From Saprospiraceae bacterium (GTDB lineage Bacteria > Bacteroidota > Bacteroidia > Chitinophagales > Saprospiraceae), in NCBI GenBank assembly GCA_020848995.1, contig JADLHA010000040.1, positions 39,470 to 103,469 on the forward strand: a stretch of DNA of 64,000 nt, given 5' to 3'. Below are positions 49,258 through 58,701 of the stretch, piece by piece. A program made the translations under genes and the position numbers. The notes below the pieces were generated by a model that was given only the letters and a program-made list of their open reading frames with translations, made no database searches and was not told the origin of the DNA. The number at the start of each line of letters is the position of its first letter. Within the stretch, counting starts at the first letter, position 1.

Positions 49258-50322
49258 TCAGTTGTCAAAACTCAATTCCACGTTGGGCGTTATGGGATAG
49301 GATTGACACGTCAGTACATAACCATTTTTCAGCTCATCCGGTTCAAGACCAAAATTGCGAACCATTTGCACTTCACCCGAGAGCAATCTGGCCTTACAGG
49401 TGCAGCAGACACCCCCCTTGCAGGCAAACGGAAGTCCTGCACCCTGGCCCAATGCAGCGTCGAGTATGCTTTCTTTGTGATAAGGCAAACGAAACTCAAA
49501 CCGACGGCCGTCGAGACGGATGCCTATGTTGGAAACCCCTTCTGACACTTTCAACTCAGCAGGTTTTGCCTGCGGCAGTTGAACCCCGAATAATTCAACG
49601 TGGACGTTCTTTGGGCTGACGCCTAAATTTAACAGCGCCTGGCGCAAACTCAGGATCATGGCCTCCGGGCCACAGAGGAAAAATGCATCTACCTCCGCGG
49701 GATTAAAAAAATGATCCGCAAATAAGATCAATTTATCTTCATCCAGGCGGCCATTGTAGATTTCCTCTTCAAGCTGTTCTTTACTCAAAATGAAGTGCAA
49801 GCTGAGGCGGTCGGGATACTTGTTTTTAAGCTCCATCAGCTCCTCGAGGAAAAGAATGGACGCGGTAGTGCGGTTGCCATAAAATAACTGAACTTGGCAG
49901 TTTGCTTCCTCGTACAGCAACTGTTTAACGTTCGACAAGATGGGAGTGATTCCGGAACCTGCAGCAAAAAAAACGAATTGTCTTGCGCTGCTGGGCTGGA
50001 TTTCAATCCAAAAGCGCCCTTCCGGAGGCTCCGCAAGCAGGCGGTCTCCCACTTGCAAATGCTCGTTGAGGAACGTGCTGAATGCTCCATTGGGGACCCT
50101 TCGCGACGCAATTTTTAACAGGCCCTCATAAGGCGCAGCACAAATAGAGTAAGAGCGTCGCAACTCCACTCCGTTTATCGCATGTACCAGTGTTATGTGT
50201 TGTCCGGGCAAAAAGCTGAACGCTTGCTGAAGTTCCTCCGGAACGTCAAAACACACCGACACGGCATCCTCCGTTTCCCGGACGATCCCGGACACTTTTA
50301 ATTGGTAAGCTTCATGCCCCAT
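49258..50322 (-). CDS. paaE: phenylacetyl-CoA epoxidase reductase subunit
   Basis: A 354-residue NADPH-dependent reductase. Residues 1-105 form an FAD-binding ferredoxin-reductase domain ([19 protein letters not shown]), then the NAD(P)-binding part ([32 protein letters not shown]), and a C-terminal plant-type ferredoxin domain with the [2Fe-2S] cysteines ([27 protein letters not shown]). The ATG giving [12 protein letters not shown] is chosen; an in-frame GTG 60 bp upstream lies in the terminator of the previous gene and is unlikely. As first gene of the operon it is preceded by an almost abutting -7 box. Confidence 0.94.
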   Translation of the reverse strand: MGHEAYQLKVSGIVRETEDAVSVCFDVPEELQQAFSFLPGQHITLVHAINGVELRRSYSICAAPYEGLLKIASRRVPNGAFSTFLNEHLQVGDRLLAEPPEGRFWIEIQPSSARQFVFFAAGSGITPILSNVKQLLYEEANCQVQLFYGNRTTASILFLEELMELKNKYPDRLSLHFILSKEQLEEEIYNGRLDEDKLILFADHFFNPAEVDAFFLCGPEAMILSLRQALLNLGVSPKNVHVELFGVQLPQAKPAELKVSEGVSNIGIRLDGRRFEFRLPYHKESILDAALGQGAGLPFACKGGVCCTCKARLLSGEVQMVRNFGLEPDELKNGYVLTCQSYPITPNVELSFDN

Positions 50323-50327
50323 CCATG

Positions 50328-50335
50328 CAAAAATA
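50328..50335 (-). promoter_or_regulatory. -7 box of the paaE-to-paaI operon
   Basis: On the minus strand TATTTTTG matches TAnnTTTG and ends 5 nt before the paaE ATG, downstream of the DUF2853 terminator. The transcript would be leaderless or nearly so. Confidence 0.45.
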
Positions 50336-50360
50336 ATCAGGCTTTCACGTTGGGGAACAT

Positions 50361-50387
50361 AAAAAAAGGTGCGCAAGTGCACCTTTT
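50361..50387 (-). terminator. intrinsic terminator of the DUF2853 gene
   Basis: On the minus strand AAAAGGTGC pairs with GCACCTTTT across a 6-nt loop and is followed by further T residues, giving a clear end just before paaE. Confidence 0.85.
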
Positions 50388-50419
50388 GGAAATTTCATAT
50401 GCTTGCAGAGGGGTCTGCT

Positions 50420-50758
50420 TTATTGATACATACCGCTTTTGCCAAACTTTTCTACAAGCAGATAGTAGAATAATGCCCGGTATTTATTTTTGTTCGAAGC
50501 GCCGAACTGGTTGGTCACTTCTTCAATGGCAACATCCATAGCTGCCTCTTCGTTTACTCCAAGCTTGCCTCTCAAAAAATTCTCCTTAACCCGGCTTAAT
50601 TCTTCCCGGTCCGAAGTAGAAACCAAAGAAGCGTCATCATTGTAAAGCGCTGGACCCAGCCCTTTGGCTACTTTCTCGAGCAACGGCTGGTCGACGCGAA
50701 GCCCAAGTTTTGCTGCCTCGCCCATCATAAAACTGACCTTGTCTTCAAATGCACCCAT
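50420..50758 (-). CDS. DUF2853 family protein
   Basis: A 112-residue acidic helical protein. DKVSFMMGEAAKLGLRVDQP, LLEKVAKGLGPALYNDDASL and FLRGKLGVNEEAAMD are typical of DUF2853, a small soluble family of unknown function widespread in Bacteroidota. No signal peptide or catalytic motif. It has its own terminator and so is separate from the paa operon downstream. Confidence 0.85.
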   Translation of the reverse strand: MGAFEDKVSFMMGEAAKLGLRVDQPLLEKVAKGLGPALYNDDASLVSTSDREELSRVKENFLRGKLGVNEEAAMDVAIEEVTNQFGASNKNKYRALFYYLLVEKFGKSGMYQ

Positions 50759-51269
50759 AATTCAGGTTTTGAGTTTGATAATATTGATCCTACTAAACAA
50801 TAACAATAAAACACAATCCATAGTTCCAAATCCGGAATTAGGCACATAGGCCTGAAGAATGAAAGGAAATCGGCTGTACAATTGTGGATGAGGCCCATAG
50901 GTGTCTCCGATGACGGATAGAGGGTCCCCGGCATCAGCGCCACTCGGCCAGTCCTCCACCGCATTGCCCTGAACCAAACCTCCAAGGCTGCCAGGATGAG
51001 ACCGGACCAGCACTTCAGCTCAATCGCTCAGAGCATCATTTTTGTTGACCGTCGATCAGGATTTTGAGCGGTCGGAAACGGGAGTCCCTGCAGCGGGCTG
51101 CTCAAAGCAGGCTTAATAAAATGATTGGCATGTGGTCCCCTGATTTTTCGACACCCGGTCAACCTGGGCTGCCGGGTGAACTCAAAGGGACTGCAATCCG
51201 TTTATGTAGACGGTGACCAATCTCTTAATGGGATTTGAACAATTTTGCTTTAAATAAAAATCCAGACCC
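50759..51269. other. 511-bp intergenic region, possible coding remnant
   Basis: Lies between divergent DUF2853 and M48 genes. A minus-strand frame (50762-51013) has some protein-like text (SLGGLVQGNAVEDWP, LYSRFPFILQAYVPN) but ends in low-complexity sequence with no family match. A 7-bp stem (CACCCGG 51152-51158, CCGGGTG 51172-51178) has no T-run. Nothing else recognised. Confidence 0.4.
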
Positions 51270-52052
51270 ATGAACCGCGGAACAGGCGGAACGCTGATCC
51301 TGGCCTTACTGGTAGCGGGCTTTTCGTATTTCAGGTACTGCAATACCCGCAGTTTCAATGAGTATACGCAGCAGTACCAACATGTTGGCCTGCAACCAGA
51401 AGAAGAGATAGCCCTTGGATTGCATTCGGCGCCATCCATGGTACAGCAATACGGTGGGCTGCACCCTGACCAGCGCAGTCAGGATATGGTAAAACGCGTG
51501 GGGCAACGACTCGTCAACAACACCCTTGCTGCGAAGACGCCCTACCAATACGAATTTCACCTGTTGGCGGACGGGGAGACGATCAATGCTTTTGCCTTGC
51601 CGGGCGGTCAGGTTTTCATCACCGCTGCACTATTTTCCCGTTTGGAACATGAAGACCAGCTTGCAGGAGTTCTTGGCCATGAAATTGGCCATGTGATCGC
51701 CCGTCATGGCGGTGAGCGCATCACCCAAAATGAGTTGTTCAACGGGCTCTCAGGAGCGACGACGCTAGCAACCGGCGATTATGCCGCCGGACAAAATATG
51801 GCGGCACTTCTGCACCAGTTTTTTTCAATGCCCTACGGAAGGGACCAGGAATTGCAGTCCGACGACATCGGGGTGTTGCTCATGCTGCAGGCGGGTTATG
51901 ATCCCAATGCCCTCATCGGGGTCATGGAAATTCTCAAAGCGGCTTCGGGTCCCAACAGGGTGCCGGAACGCATGAGTACCCATCCCGATCCCGAAAACCG
52001 CATGGCAAAAATCCGGGAAGCCATTGAAAAATATCGCGCACTCCCGCAATAA
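51270..52052 (+). CDS. M48 family metalloprotease
   Basis: A 260-residue membrane-anchored zinc protease. One N-terminal hydrophobic segment (LILALLVAGFSYF) is followed by the M48 domain. The zinc motif HEIGH is at 137-141 in GVLGHEIGHVIARHGGE, and the third ligand is probably E194 (QELQSDDIGVLLMLQAGYDP). NAFALPGGQVFITAALFSRL precedes the motif and MSTHPDPENRMAKIRE closes the domain, as in BepA/YcaL-type periplasmic proteases. It probably acts in envelope protein quality control. The hydrophobic segment may be a signal peptide or anchor. Confidence 0.92.
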   Translation: MNRGTGGTLILALLVAGFSYFRYCNTRSFNEYTQQYQHVGLQPEEEIALGLHSAPSMVQQYGGLHPDQRSQDMVKRVGQRLVNNTLAAKTPYQYEFHLLADGETINAFALPGGQVFITAALFSRLEHEDQLAGVLGHEIGHVIARHGGERITQNELFNGLSGATTLATGDYAAGQNMAALLHQFFSMPYGRDQELQSDDIGVLLMLQAGYDPNALIGVMEILKAASGPNRVPERMSTHPDPENRMAKIREAIEKYRALPQ

Positions 52053-52152
52053 TATAATATACTTGTTTAATATATATATATAGTTGTTATTCAGAAATAT
52101 ATAGAATATTTTAATTTTTTCCTTCGCGCTGCTGCGATTGTTCCAATGTGCT
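52053..52152. other. AT-rich island between the M48 and tRNA-Asp genes
   Basis: A stretch of TATATA and A/T runs followed by a T-rich segment. It resembles the AT-rich islands near 10.7 kb and 55.6 kb. Probably promoter-flanking DNA. Confidence 0.5.
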
Positions 52153-52160
52153 TATCTTTG
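52153..52160 (+). promoter_or_regulatory. -7 box of the tRNA-Asp promoter
   Basis: TATCTTTG is an exact TAnnTTTG match 66 nt before the tRNA. No -33 TTG at the usual spacing. Confidence 0.55.
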
Positions 52161-52226
52161 CAACCCCGCCGGGCCCCCTGAGCGTCCCGGAAGGCTTTCG
52201 TCGAAGGACGAAGTTGTATTTCCGAT

Positions 52227-52303
52227 GGATCGGTAGTTCAGTTGGTTAGAATACGTGCCTGTCACGCACGGGGTCGCGGGTTCGAGTCCCGTCCGATCCG
52301 CCA
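52227..52303 (+). tRNA. tRNA-Asp (anticodon GTC)
   Basis: Acceptor GGATCGG pairs with CCGATCC, with discriminator G and an encoded CCA. The anticodon loop CTGTCAC lies between CGTGC and GCACG, giving GTC. D and T arms (GCGGG-TTCGAGT-CCCGT) are normal. A terminator follows at once. Confidence 0.97.
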
Positions 52304-52309
52304 TCGACC

Positions 52310-52338
52310 AGGCCTCCCATGTGGAGGCCTTTTATTTT
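52310..52338 (+). terminator. intrinsic terminator of tRNA-Asp
   Basis: AGGCCTCC and GGAGGCCT form an 8-bp stem with a 5-nt loop, followed by TTTATTTT. Confidence 0.88.
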
Positions 52339-52483
52339 AGGCAAGCCCTGGAATCGCCCCAAACCTCCAGGGGGTTAAATCCTTCCGGCATTTCCATTAC
52401 ATTCAGGCCGGCCATTCAGGTGGTTCGGATACCAACAAGGGAACCAGGAACAAACCTTCCGACCGGTAGGCGAAGGCAGTTGT

Positions 52484-53581
52484 TCATTTAATTCCGGACA
52501 CTCTACGGAGCCCCCTTTCCAAGCGATAATTGTCGATCAGGGCTTTGAGGCTGCTCCAAAACGGGGGATCCCGGAAACCAAGCTCCTTGTTCTTGCGGCT
52601 GATCCGGGCCATTATCTTCCAATGTCGAACGATTTCCTTCCAGGCAAATAACAGCGAATGCGAAGGATCGTACATGTGTGTGGGTTCGCTCTTGGCACCA
52701 TTCACCTCAACGATCATAAAATGGTCACCCCGGCAAAGGTCACCCCAGTTGTCGTAGAGCACATCCAGCCGGCCATAGTAAAATCCCGGAATTTGCTGGC
52801 AAATGCGGTCAAAAGTCTCCTCGAGGGCAAGGGTCTTCAAAGCGCTCCGGTCTTCGAAACGCGCACCGCGCGTGTGACTCCCGATGGGCAAAAGGGTCTC
52901 GCGCTTTCCCGCAGGCAGGACCTCTTCCCACCGGATGGAAAATAGTGATCTCAACGCATGTTCCTGCCGCTGCAACCTGGGATCCGCCATAATGAGTGCC
53001 CCGAGTGTTTGGGTTCCATCTCCGCAAATGCTCATATAGCGTTTATGGACGATCCCTGTAATTTGACCTTTGGGGGCTCCTGGCATTCGGGTATAAAAGA
53101 TGCCTGCCTCTTCTGAATGTGGAATTTTTTCCTGAACGATGATCCTTCCGGGGTATGCCTCCATAGCACCGGCAAGGCGACTTTCGTTTTCCACAAAATG
53201 CACACCAAGCCCTTTGAGTCCAATTTCGGGCTTCAGCACCATGGGGTATCGAAATCCCAGCGCACGCAGGCGCGAGGCCAATGCTTGTGCACCCACATCC
53301 CTTTCGGCTAGCAGCATTTTGGGAAGATAGGCCTCCGGTACGAGTTCATACATCTTCCACTTGCTGTCCATGGCCATCCCGCCAAATTCAAAAGAGGGAT
53401 TTGCGGCGTTAAAAAAAAACAGAGAGCGCGCACGAAATGCCAACCACAGGTAAGCTGGTAAAAGCGGAAGGTAGATCGCTGGCGTACTCCAGTATTCCCA
53501 CTGCGAAAAAAAACGAAAGTTCGTCTTGCTACCTGCTTTGCCCGACGGACTAAACCCGGTGTTGTCTTTTGGTGGCTTCAC
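52484..53581 (-). CDS. ATP-grasp protein with N-terminal membrane segment
   Basis: A 365-residue protein with one hydrophobic segment near residues 34-50 (YLPLLPAYLWLAFRA) and an ATP-grasp fold. RYPMVLKPEIGLKGLGV holds the ATP-binding lysine, GRIIVQEKIPHSEEAGIFYT follows, and YGRLDVLYDN with HFMIVEVNGAKSEPTHMYD provides the R/D and E/N metal-binding residues. It belongs to the D-alanine-D-alanine ligase-like branch, but the substrate is unknown and the membrane segment argues against cytoplasmic peptidoglycan precursor synthesis. It is separate from the SET-associated ATP-grasp genes at 6-9 kb and has the same orientation as the decarboxylase upstream, 151 bp away. Confidence 0.72.
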   Translation of the reverse strand: MKPPKDNTGFSPSGKAGSKTNFRFFSQWEYWSTPAIYLPLLPAYLWLAFRARSLFFFNAANPSFEFGGMAMDSKWKMYELVPEAYLPKMLLAERDVGAQALASRLRALGFRYPMVLKPEIGLKGLGVHFVENESRLAGAMEAYPGRIIVQEKIPHSEEAGIFYTRMPGAPKGQITGIVHKRYMSICGDGTQTLGALIMADPRLQRQEHALRSLFSIRWEEVLPAGKRETLLPIGSHTRGARFEDRSALKTLALEETFDRICQQIPGFYYGRLDVLYDNWGDLCRGDHFMIVEVNGAKSEPTHMYDPSHSLLFAWKEIVRHWKIMARISRKNKELGFRDPPFWSSLKALIDNYRLERGLRRVSGIK

Positions 53582-53732
53582 GTTTGCTTATCTCAATCAC
53601 CAGTAAAGTTGCATGCTGATCTGCATTGCAAAAAAATCATCGGCTCTGCCAAACAGGCAAGCTGCCCTCCTGAAATGCCATGATCCCTTCTCCTGAATTT
53701 GCAGCAACAAAAATGCATCATCTGCTCAACAA

Positions 53733-55238
53733 TTAACAAGACTGCATCCTCCGGTCTTCCAACTCTGCGGCGGCAGTAAGCAATTTGTCAAAAAGGAGAT
53801 CGACATCCCGCCGGGTCATTTCTGCATTGGTGATGGCAATGCGCAAGGAAAGTTTTTCATGGATGAAACCATAGTTCATCATCAACGCGCCTGATTTTCT
53901 CAGGTGGTCCCTGAGCTGAAGATTGAATGCGTTGACATCTGCCCCTGCTTCTGGAAGGTATCGAAAGCAAACGGTAAAACTTTGACGGGGTACGAGGATT
54001 TCCAAACGTGGATTGGTCGCCACCAGCATGGCAGCATATTCTGCAAGTTCCATCATATGGTCGATGCGACGGCTGTAAGCATCGAGACCATAGTATTTCC
54101 AAGCGAACCAGAGTTTAACAGCGTCAACGTGTCTTCCGCATTGAATGGATTTTTTTCCAAGGTCTTCGGCCTGTTCTCCCTGATGGAAGAGATAGTCCGT
54201 ATCGAGATCCGTGAGGTTGCGCTGCAGAACCCCTTTCTCTTTTACGAGCAGAGCCGAACAGATGAGCGGTATGTTCATCAACTTGTGAGGAGTCCATCCA
54301 AAGGAATCTGCCCTGTCGGATCCCTGAACAAAATGGCGGTAATGCCTGCTCAACACCACCGAGCCTCCGAAGGACCCGTCGACGTGCAACCATGCTCCTT
54401 GGCGATGAGCAATATCGGCAAGCTCATCGATGGGATCGAAGGCACCGTGCAGCGTGGTTCCACCGGTAGCACCGACAAAGAAAGGCTGTTCTCCCCTATC
54501 CAATGCCAACGTCATGGCCACTTCCAACGCACCCGGGATCATGCGACCGCAAGCATCAGAGGGAACCCGCACCAGGTTATCTGAGCCGATGCCCAGGAGG
54601 TTTGCTGCCGTATCAAATGAATAGTGCGCAGCCTCACTTACGAATGCCTTTAACACAGGAGCACCGCCCACCCCCTTCGATTTAACGGCAGGTGCAATGC
54701 GATTGCGGCCGGTAAACATGGCGACGAGATTTGCATTGCTTCCTCCGCTGAGGAAGATCCCATCTCCCTGGGAGAATCCGACATACCGACACATCAGCCG
54801 GACCATTTCCTGTTCGATCAGCGTTGCCAGCGGTGCTACTTCGAAGGTATACATCGAAGTGTTGGTCAATGAAGTGATGATGTCACCAGCAAATGCCGGT
54901 GCGTTAAAACCCGAAAACAGCTGATTGTTAAACAACTTGTGCCCCGTGCGCACGGAATATTGCAGGTAACGTTGAACGAGTTTAGCAAATTCGGTTGCGG
55001 CAATTCCGTGATCCGCAACGTTTAGATCAATGATCCTGGCCAATGCTTCGGCGGACTGATAGTTCAGCACGGGATCAGCCACATCTCCCGTCTGTCGTAT
55101 GTACAGTTCAATTTCCCTGAAAATGCCTTTAAGCAACACGTCCTGCTCACCATCAAAAGATGCATCTGCACAATGCAAACCACCATTTCCATCTGAAGTG
55201 AAACGACTCTCATCATCCGGTAAAAAATCATTTACCAT
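53733..55238 (-). CDS. group II pyridoxal-dependent decarboxylase
   Basis: A 501-residue PLP decarboxylase of the glutamate/aromatic/cysteine sulfinate decarboxylase group. Cofactor segments are DGIFLSGGSNANLVAM, FVGATGGTTLHGAFDPI, LHVDGSFGGSVVLS, and K319 in SFGWTPHKLMNIPLIC, the likely Schiff-base lysine. The C-terminal half has the typical DRVDLLFDKL-type ending (RDVDLLFDKLLTAA). Substrate is uncertain; aspartate, glutamate or cysteine sulfinate are candidates. It is single-gene with a long upstream non-coding region. Confidence 0.88.
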   Translation of the reverse strand: MVNDFLPDDESRFTSDGNGGLHCADASFDGEQDVLLKGIFREIELYIRQTGDVADPVLNYQSAEALARIIDLNVADHGIAATEFAKLVQRYLQYSVRTGHKLFNNQLFSGFNAPAFAGDIITSLTNTSMYTFEVAPLATLIEQEMVRLMCRYVGFSQGDGIFLSGGSNANLVAMFTGRNRIAPAVKSKGVGGAPVLKAFVSEAAHYSFDTAANLLGIGSDNLVRVPSDACGRMIPGALEVAMTLALDRGEQPFFVGATGGTTLHGAFDPIDELADIAHRQGAWLHVDGSFGGSVVLSRHYRHFVQGSDRADSFGWTPHKLMNIPLICSALLVKEKGVLQRNLTDLDTDYLFHQGEQAEDLGKKSIQCGRHVDAVKLWFAWKYYGLDAYSRRIDHMMELAEYAAMLVATNPRLEILVPRQSFTVCFRYLPEAGADVNAFNLQLRDHLRKSGALMMNYGFIHEKLSLRIAITNAEMTRRDVDLLFDKLLTAAAELEDRRMQSC

Positions 55239-55770
55239 GTTCTTGCGATTGAATATTTCAAACAGATGTCAGCGCATTCAGTTGCAGTTTAGGCAAATAA
55301 AGGGTCAATCCGCACTCGTAAGGCTACCGGAAAATGCCGTTTGATCCACCACGGAATCGCCGCATTCAGTTAGCCCCAATATGCAATGGTACAAACCAGT
55401 TAAACAATGCACTGATTTCGGAGTACCACATCTCAATCCATACCCATGGCTCTGAAACGCAAGCGTGCAATTGCATTGGCCTGCTCCCATACTAACAGAG
55501 GTAATCCATGGCGGTGCAAACCGTTTCTCCAGCCCCACCAATGTAGCATTTTTCCGCTGTTCCCGCATAGAAAAGTAAGTCGGGACGGGCCGGAAAGCAT
55601 TGAGGCATGTTCTACATATAATACTTTAATTTAATTTTTAAATCATTGTATATATGATAGTTAAACAACCATTATGAAAATTATCGCCGGAGCATTTTCA
55701 CCTGTTGTGGCATTCTGCTAACTTGCCAGGGATTGCGGGTACCCCGCATCCTCTTTAAAACGACGGCACG
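55239..55770. other. 532-bp divergent intergenic region
   Basis: The accA-proximal third is AT-rich and holds ATCAT (55642-55646) and ATGAT (55654-55658) as an imperfect inverted repeat around TGTATAT. Short frames in the rest show no protein-like content. Probably promoters for the divergent decarboxylase and accA genes; no exact TAnnTTTG box found. Confidence 0.5.
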
Positions 55771-56763
55771 ATGATTTTCATGGATTTTGAAAAACCGCTG
55801 GAGACCCTGTACGACCAGCTCGAAAAGCTCAAGAAGATTGGGGAAGACAGTAAGATCGATATGTCTGAAAAGATCGCTCAGCTTGAGGAAAAAATCAAAG
55901 AGACCAAGAAAAACATTTACAGCAACCTGACCGGTTGGCAAAAGGTTTCCCTGTCGCGACACCCAAACCGTCCGTATACCCTGGATTACATCCGGATGAT
56001 CACAAAAAAGTTTATCGAGTTGCACGGAGACCGATGTGTTAAGGATGACAAGGCCATTGTTGGGGGTCTTGCAAAAATTGACCAGCAATCGGTGATGTTG
56101 ATCGGTCATCAAAAGGGCAACACTACCAAGCTCAGGCAATTTCGCAATTTCGGAATGGCCAATCCAGAAGGATACCGCAAAGCGTTGCGTTTGATGAAGA
56201 CCGCGGAGAAATTCAACATTCCGGTGATCAGTTTCATCGATACGCCTGGAGCGTATTGTGGTCTTGAAGCAGAGGAGCGGGGCCAGGCCGAAGCCATTGC
56301 GAGAAACTTGTTTGAAATGGCCAAGCTGGAAGTTCCCATCCTGTGTTATATCATAGGGGAAGGCGCTTCGGGTGGCGCATTGGGCATTGGCGTTGGAGAC
56401 CGCGTGTTTATGATGGAAAACACCTGGTATTCGGTCATCTCTCCGGAATCCTGTTCGTCGATACTGTGGAGAAGCTGGAATTTCAAGGAACAAGCAGCGG
56501 AAGCCTTGAAACTAACCGCAGACCACATGGAATCCTTTGGTCTGATTGACGGCATCGTAAAAGAACCTTTAGGTGGTGCGCATACAGACCCTGAGGCCAT
56601 GGGAAAAACTCTTAAAAAGCACATTAAAAGTCAACTGGCCGAACTGGCGGATGTTCCAAAAGATGAACTGGTTGCCGGTCGCATCGAGAAATACTGCAGG
56701 ATGGGAAGGTTTGCGGAAGACCCAAGTGAACAAGGTGAAGTAGTCTATGAGCACGGTAAATAA
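55771..56763 (+). CDS. accA: acetyl-CoA carboxylase carboxyltransferase subunit alpha
   Basis: A 330-residue subunit of acetyl-CoA carboxylase, which makes malonyl-CoA for fatty acid synthesis. The start [19 protein letters not shown] aligns with the family's M-x-x-x-D-F-E beginning. [38 protein letters not shown] and [20 protein letters not shown] are diagnostic, with [20 protein letters not shown] near the end. Normal length. It overlaps dapA by 17 bp. Confidence 0.96.
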   Translation: MIFMDFEKPLETLYDQLEKLKKIGEDSKIDMSEKIAQLEEKIKETKKNIYSNLTGWQKVSLSRHPNRPYTLDYIRMITKKFIELHGDRCVKDDKAIVGGLAKIDQQSVMLIGHQKGNTTKLRQFRNFGMANPEGYRKALRLMKTAEKFNIPVISFIDTPGAYCGLEAEERGQAEAIARNLFEMAKLEVPILCYIIGEGASGGALGIGVGDRVFMMENTWYSVISPESCSSILWRSWNFKEQAAEALKLTADHMESFGLIDGIVKEPLGGAHTDPEAMGKTLKKHIKSQLAELADVPKDELVAGRIEKYCRMGRFAEDPSEQGEVVYEHGK

Positions 56764-57661
56764 TTTTTTACGCGGCACGGGTGTGGCGCTCATAACGCCT
56801 TTTACCCCAGCGGGGGCCGTGGATTTTCCCGCATTGTCAGCCATCATTGATCATTGCATCTACGGCGGTGTAGAATACCTCGTGTCTTTGGGAACTACCG
56901 GTGAAGCCGTCACCTTGTCTAAGGAAGAAAAAAGGGCGGTACTTGAGCACACCGTAAGCATCTGTGCTGGGCGCATTCCAATCGTTGCCGGCATAGGGGG
57001 CAGTAACACGCAGGAAATTTGCCGTGAAATGCAGACACTTGATGTAACTGGCCTTTCCGCCATTCTGTCAAGCAGTCCGGCTTATAACAAACCTTCACAG
57101 GAAGGCATTTACCAGCACTACATGCAGCTTGCTGCGGCTACTCCACTCCCCCTGATCATTTATAATGTCCCCGGCAGAACTGCTTCCAACATGCTGGCAG
57201 AAACGACCTTGCGCCTTGCCCATGCATCCAATCGTTTTGCAGCCATCAAGGAAGCCTCCGGCGACCTGACCCAGGCGTGCAAAATCATCAAGGACCGCCC
57301 CCTGGGATTTCTCGTACTTTCGGGTGACGACCCGCTCGCTTTGGCCCTTGTGGCCATGGGCGGTGAAGGTGTGATCTCCGTCATAGCGAATGCCTACCCG
57401 GGAATTTTTTCGTCGATGATCCGCCTCGCCCTGCAATCAAATTTTTCCGATGCAGCCCAATTGAACCTGCGCTTATCGGACCTCCATAAATGGCTCTACA
57501 TCGACGGAAACCCTGCCGGCATCAAGGCTGCCATGGCCAAACTCGGACTTTGCGTAAACGCATTGCGTCTACCCCTCGTGACCACGTCGGAAGTTACTTA
57601 TCGAAAGATCCACGAGGAAATGGATCGAATTGGACCGGACCAGATTTCGCTTCCCAGATAG
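56747..57661 (+). CDS. dapA: 4-hydroxy-tetrahydrodipicolinate synthase
   Basis: A 304-residue TIM-barrel aldolase for lysine and diaminopimelate synthesis. The substrate loop is [18 protein letters not shown], the tyrosine region is [15 protein letters not shown], and K168 in [14 protein letters not shown] is the Schiff-base lysine. [20 protein letters not shown] follows. The ATG is inside the 3' end of accA, so the two are translationally coupled. Confidence 0.95.
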   Translation: MSTVNNFLRGTGVALITPFTPAGAVDFPALSAIIDHCIYGGVEYLVSLGTTGEAVTLSKEEKRAVLEHTVSICAGRIPIVAGIGGSNTQEICREMQTLDVTGLSAILSSSPAYNKPSQEGIYQHYMQLAAATPLPLIIYNVPGRTASNMLAETTLRLAHASNRFAAIKEASGDLTQACKIIKDRPLGFLVLSGDDPLALALVAMGGEGVISVIANAYPGIFSSMIRLALQSNFSDAAQLNLRLSDLHKWLYIDGNPAGIKAAMAKLGLCVNALRLPLVTTSEVTYRKIHEEMDRIGPDQISLPR

Positions 57662-57900
57662 GGTCATTCAACACCATTGCCCACCCGATGCCGAGGGAAT
57701 GGCTTTGTTACCCCGCTGCATACCAAATTCAGTTCCTGAGCTGACCTGCAAATCAGAGTTTGTCCGATTTCTGTTGATTGCCTCTTCAAAACATCAACGA
57801 AAATTGTCATTCCTTACCACCAGGTAAGACGCAGTATTGAATAAACCAAAATTAATAATTACTTAACCTGATCATTACAAAAGCACGGCCTTTGAAGAGA
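57662..57900. other. intergenic region upstream of the winged-helix gene
   Basis: Non-coding by codon content; the last 60 bp are AT-rich and lead to the promoter. No terminator for dapA with a clear T-run was found. Confidence 0.5.
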
Positions 57901-57908
57901 TAATTTTG
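57901..57908 (+). promoter_or_regulatory. -7 box of the winged-helix gene
   Basis: TAATTTTG matches TAnnTTTG; the ATG at 57953 is 44 nt further on, giving an ordinary leader. Confidence 0.55.
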
Positions 57909-57952
57909 CCTTTGATGGACAAAGTTCAATTCATTTGACTTTGCCCCGATCC

Positions 57953-58258
57953 ATGAAACTGACCGTCGACAGCACCCGTCATCTCGTCATCAAAGACGAA
58001 CACCGGATAAAAGACCTTACCAAAAAAGAGTTTCAAATCCTGTGGCTCATGTGCCAGGATCCTGGACGGGTATTTTCCAGAGACCAGCTCTTCCGCCAGA
58101 TCTGGGGCCAGGAACCCCGCTTCCAGGATCGCACCGTTGATGTGCACATCGTACAGCTCCGCAAGAAAATTGACAAGGCGATCATTAAATCCATCAAAGG
58201 CGTAGGGTACAAGGTTAATCTAGATCGAGAAGAGGTAGAGCTCATTGATATCAGCTAA
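57953..58258 (+). CDS. stand-alone OmpR/PhoB-type winged-helix protein
   Basis: A 101-residue DNA-binding domain without a receiver domain. The OmpR-type effector fold is complete: LTKKEFQILWLMCQDPGRVF, SRDQLFRQIWGQEPRFQDR, the recognition-helix region TVDVHIVQLRKKID, and the wing SIKGVGYKVNLD. The ATG giving MKLTVDSTRH is chosen; an in-frame TTG 18 bp upstream is less likely. No sensor kinase is nearby. It could be regulated by partner binding or level. A cryptic N-terminal receiver is excluded because no open frame continues upstream. Confidence 0.85.
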   Translation: MKLTVDSTRHLVIKDEHRIKDLTKKEFQILWLMCQDPGRVFSRDQLFRQIWGQEPRFQDRTVDVHIVQLRKKIDKAIIKSIKGVGYKVNLDREEVELIDIS

Positions 58259-58701
58259 GGTGGAGTAAATGGCCATTGGCTCAGCCATGCTCCTCTCAGA
58301 CACCCTCACCCTGCTTACCCTGTTCTCTTCTTCTAAGTAGCACTGAAATAGTGCAGCTTCAAAACATAAGCAGACTTGCTGTCCGCAGGAATTCGCATTT
58401 ACGCCTTTAACTGAGCTGGTCAGTCAAATATCACTCAAACGACAAATTCATTCAAGGGCAAACACAGTTCAGGCACCCGTTCTTCCGTAGATCAACGGCA
58501 TGATATCCTCTTGCGACCAGGAAGGACTCGTTCTCCGCTCGGGCCAAATCATCAGGTGCTGATCGCTTGGGATCCCTTTGGAGCAATGATATTCGCATAT
58601 TTTTAAACCAAGAGTCTTAAACGGTCAATTCATTGATTAACAGAGACTCCCAACCGAACGCACTTCAGTGGTCACAAGCAGTCAATCCGAAAAATGATCC
58701 T
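58259..58701. other. 443-bp convergent intergenic region, no feature recognised
   Basis: Between the 3' ends of the winged-helix gene and the TonB receptor gene. Minus-strand frames near 58480-58620 contain short protein-like stretches broken by stops, with no family match. No terminator hairpin with T-run seen. Confidence 0.45.

Noticed and set aside
44259..50322. Horizontal island containing the paa genes
   Set aside because: No integrase, tRNA junction, repeat or shift in base or codon use was seen at the borders.
50725..51013. Minus-strand frames upstream of the DUF2853 gene
   Set aside because: Low-complexity endings, no family match and overlap with a regulatory region; kept only as a remark on a possible remnant.
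51152..51178. Hairpin CACCCGG/CCGGGTG as terminator
   Set aside because: No T-run on either side and no gene ends next to it.
58480..58620. Protein-like fragments that might be a transposase remnant
   Set aside because: Too short, broken by stops, and no recognisable transposase motif or terminal repeat.
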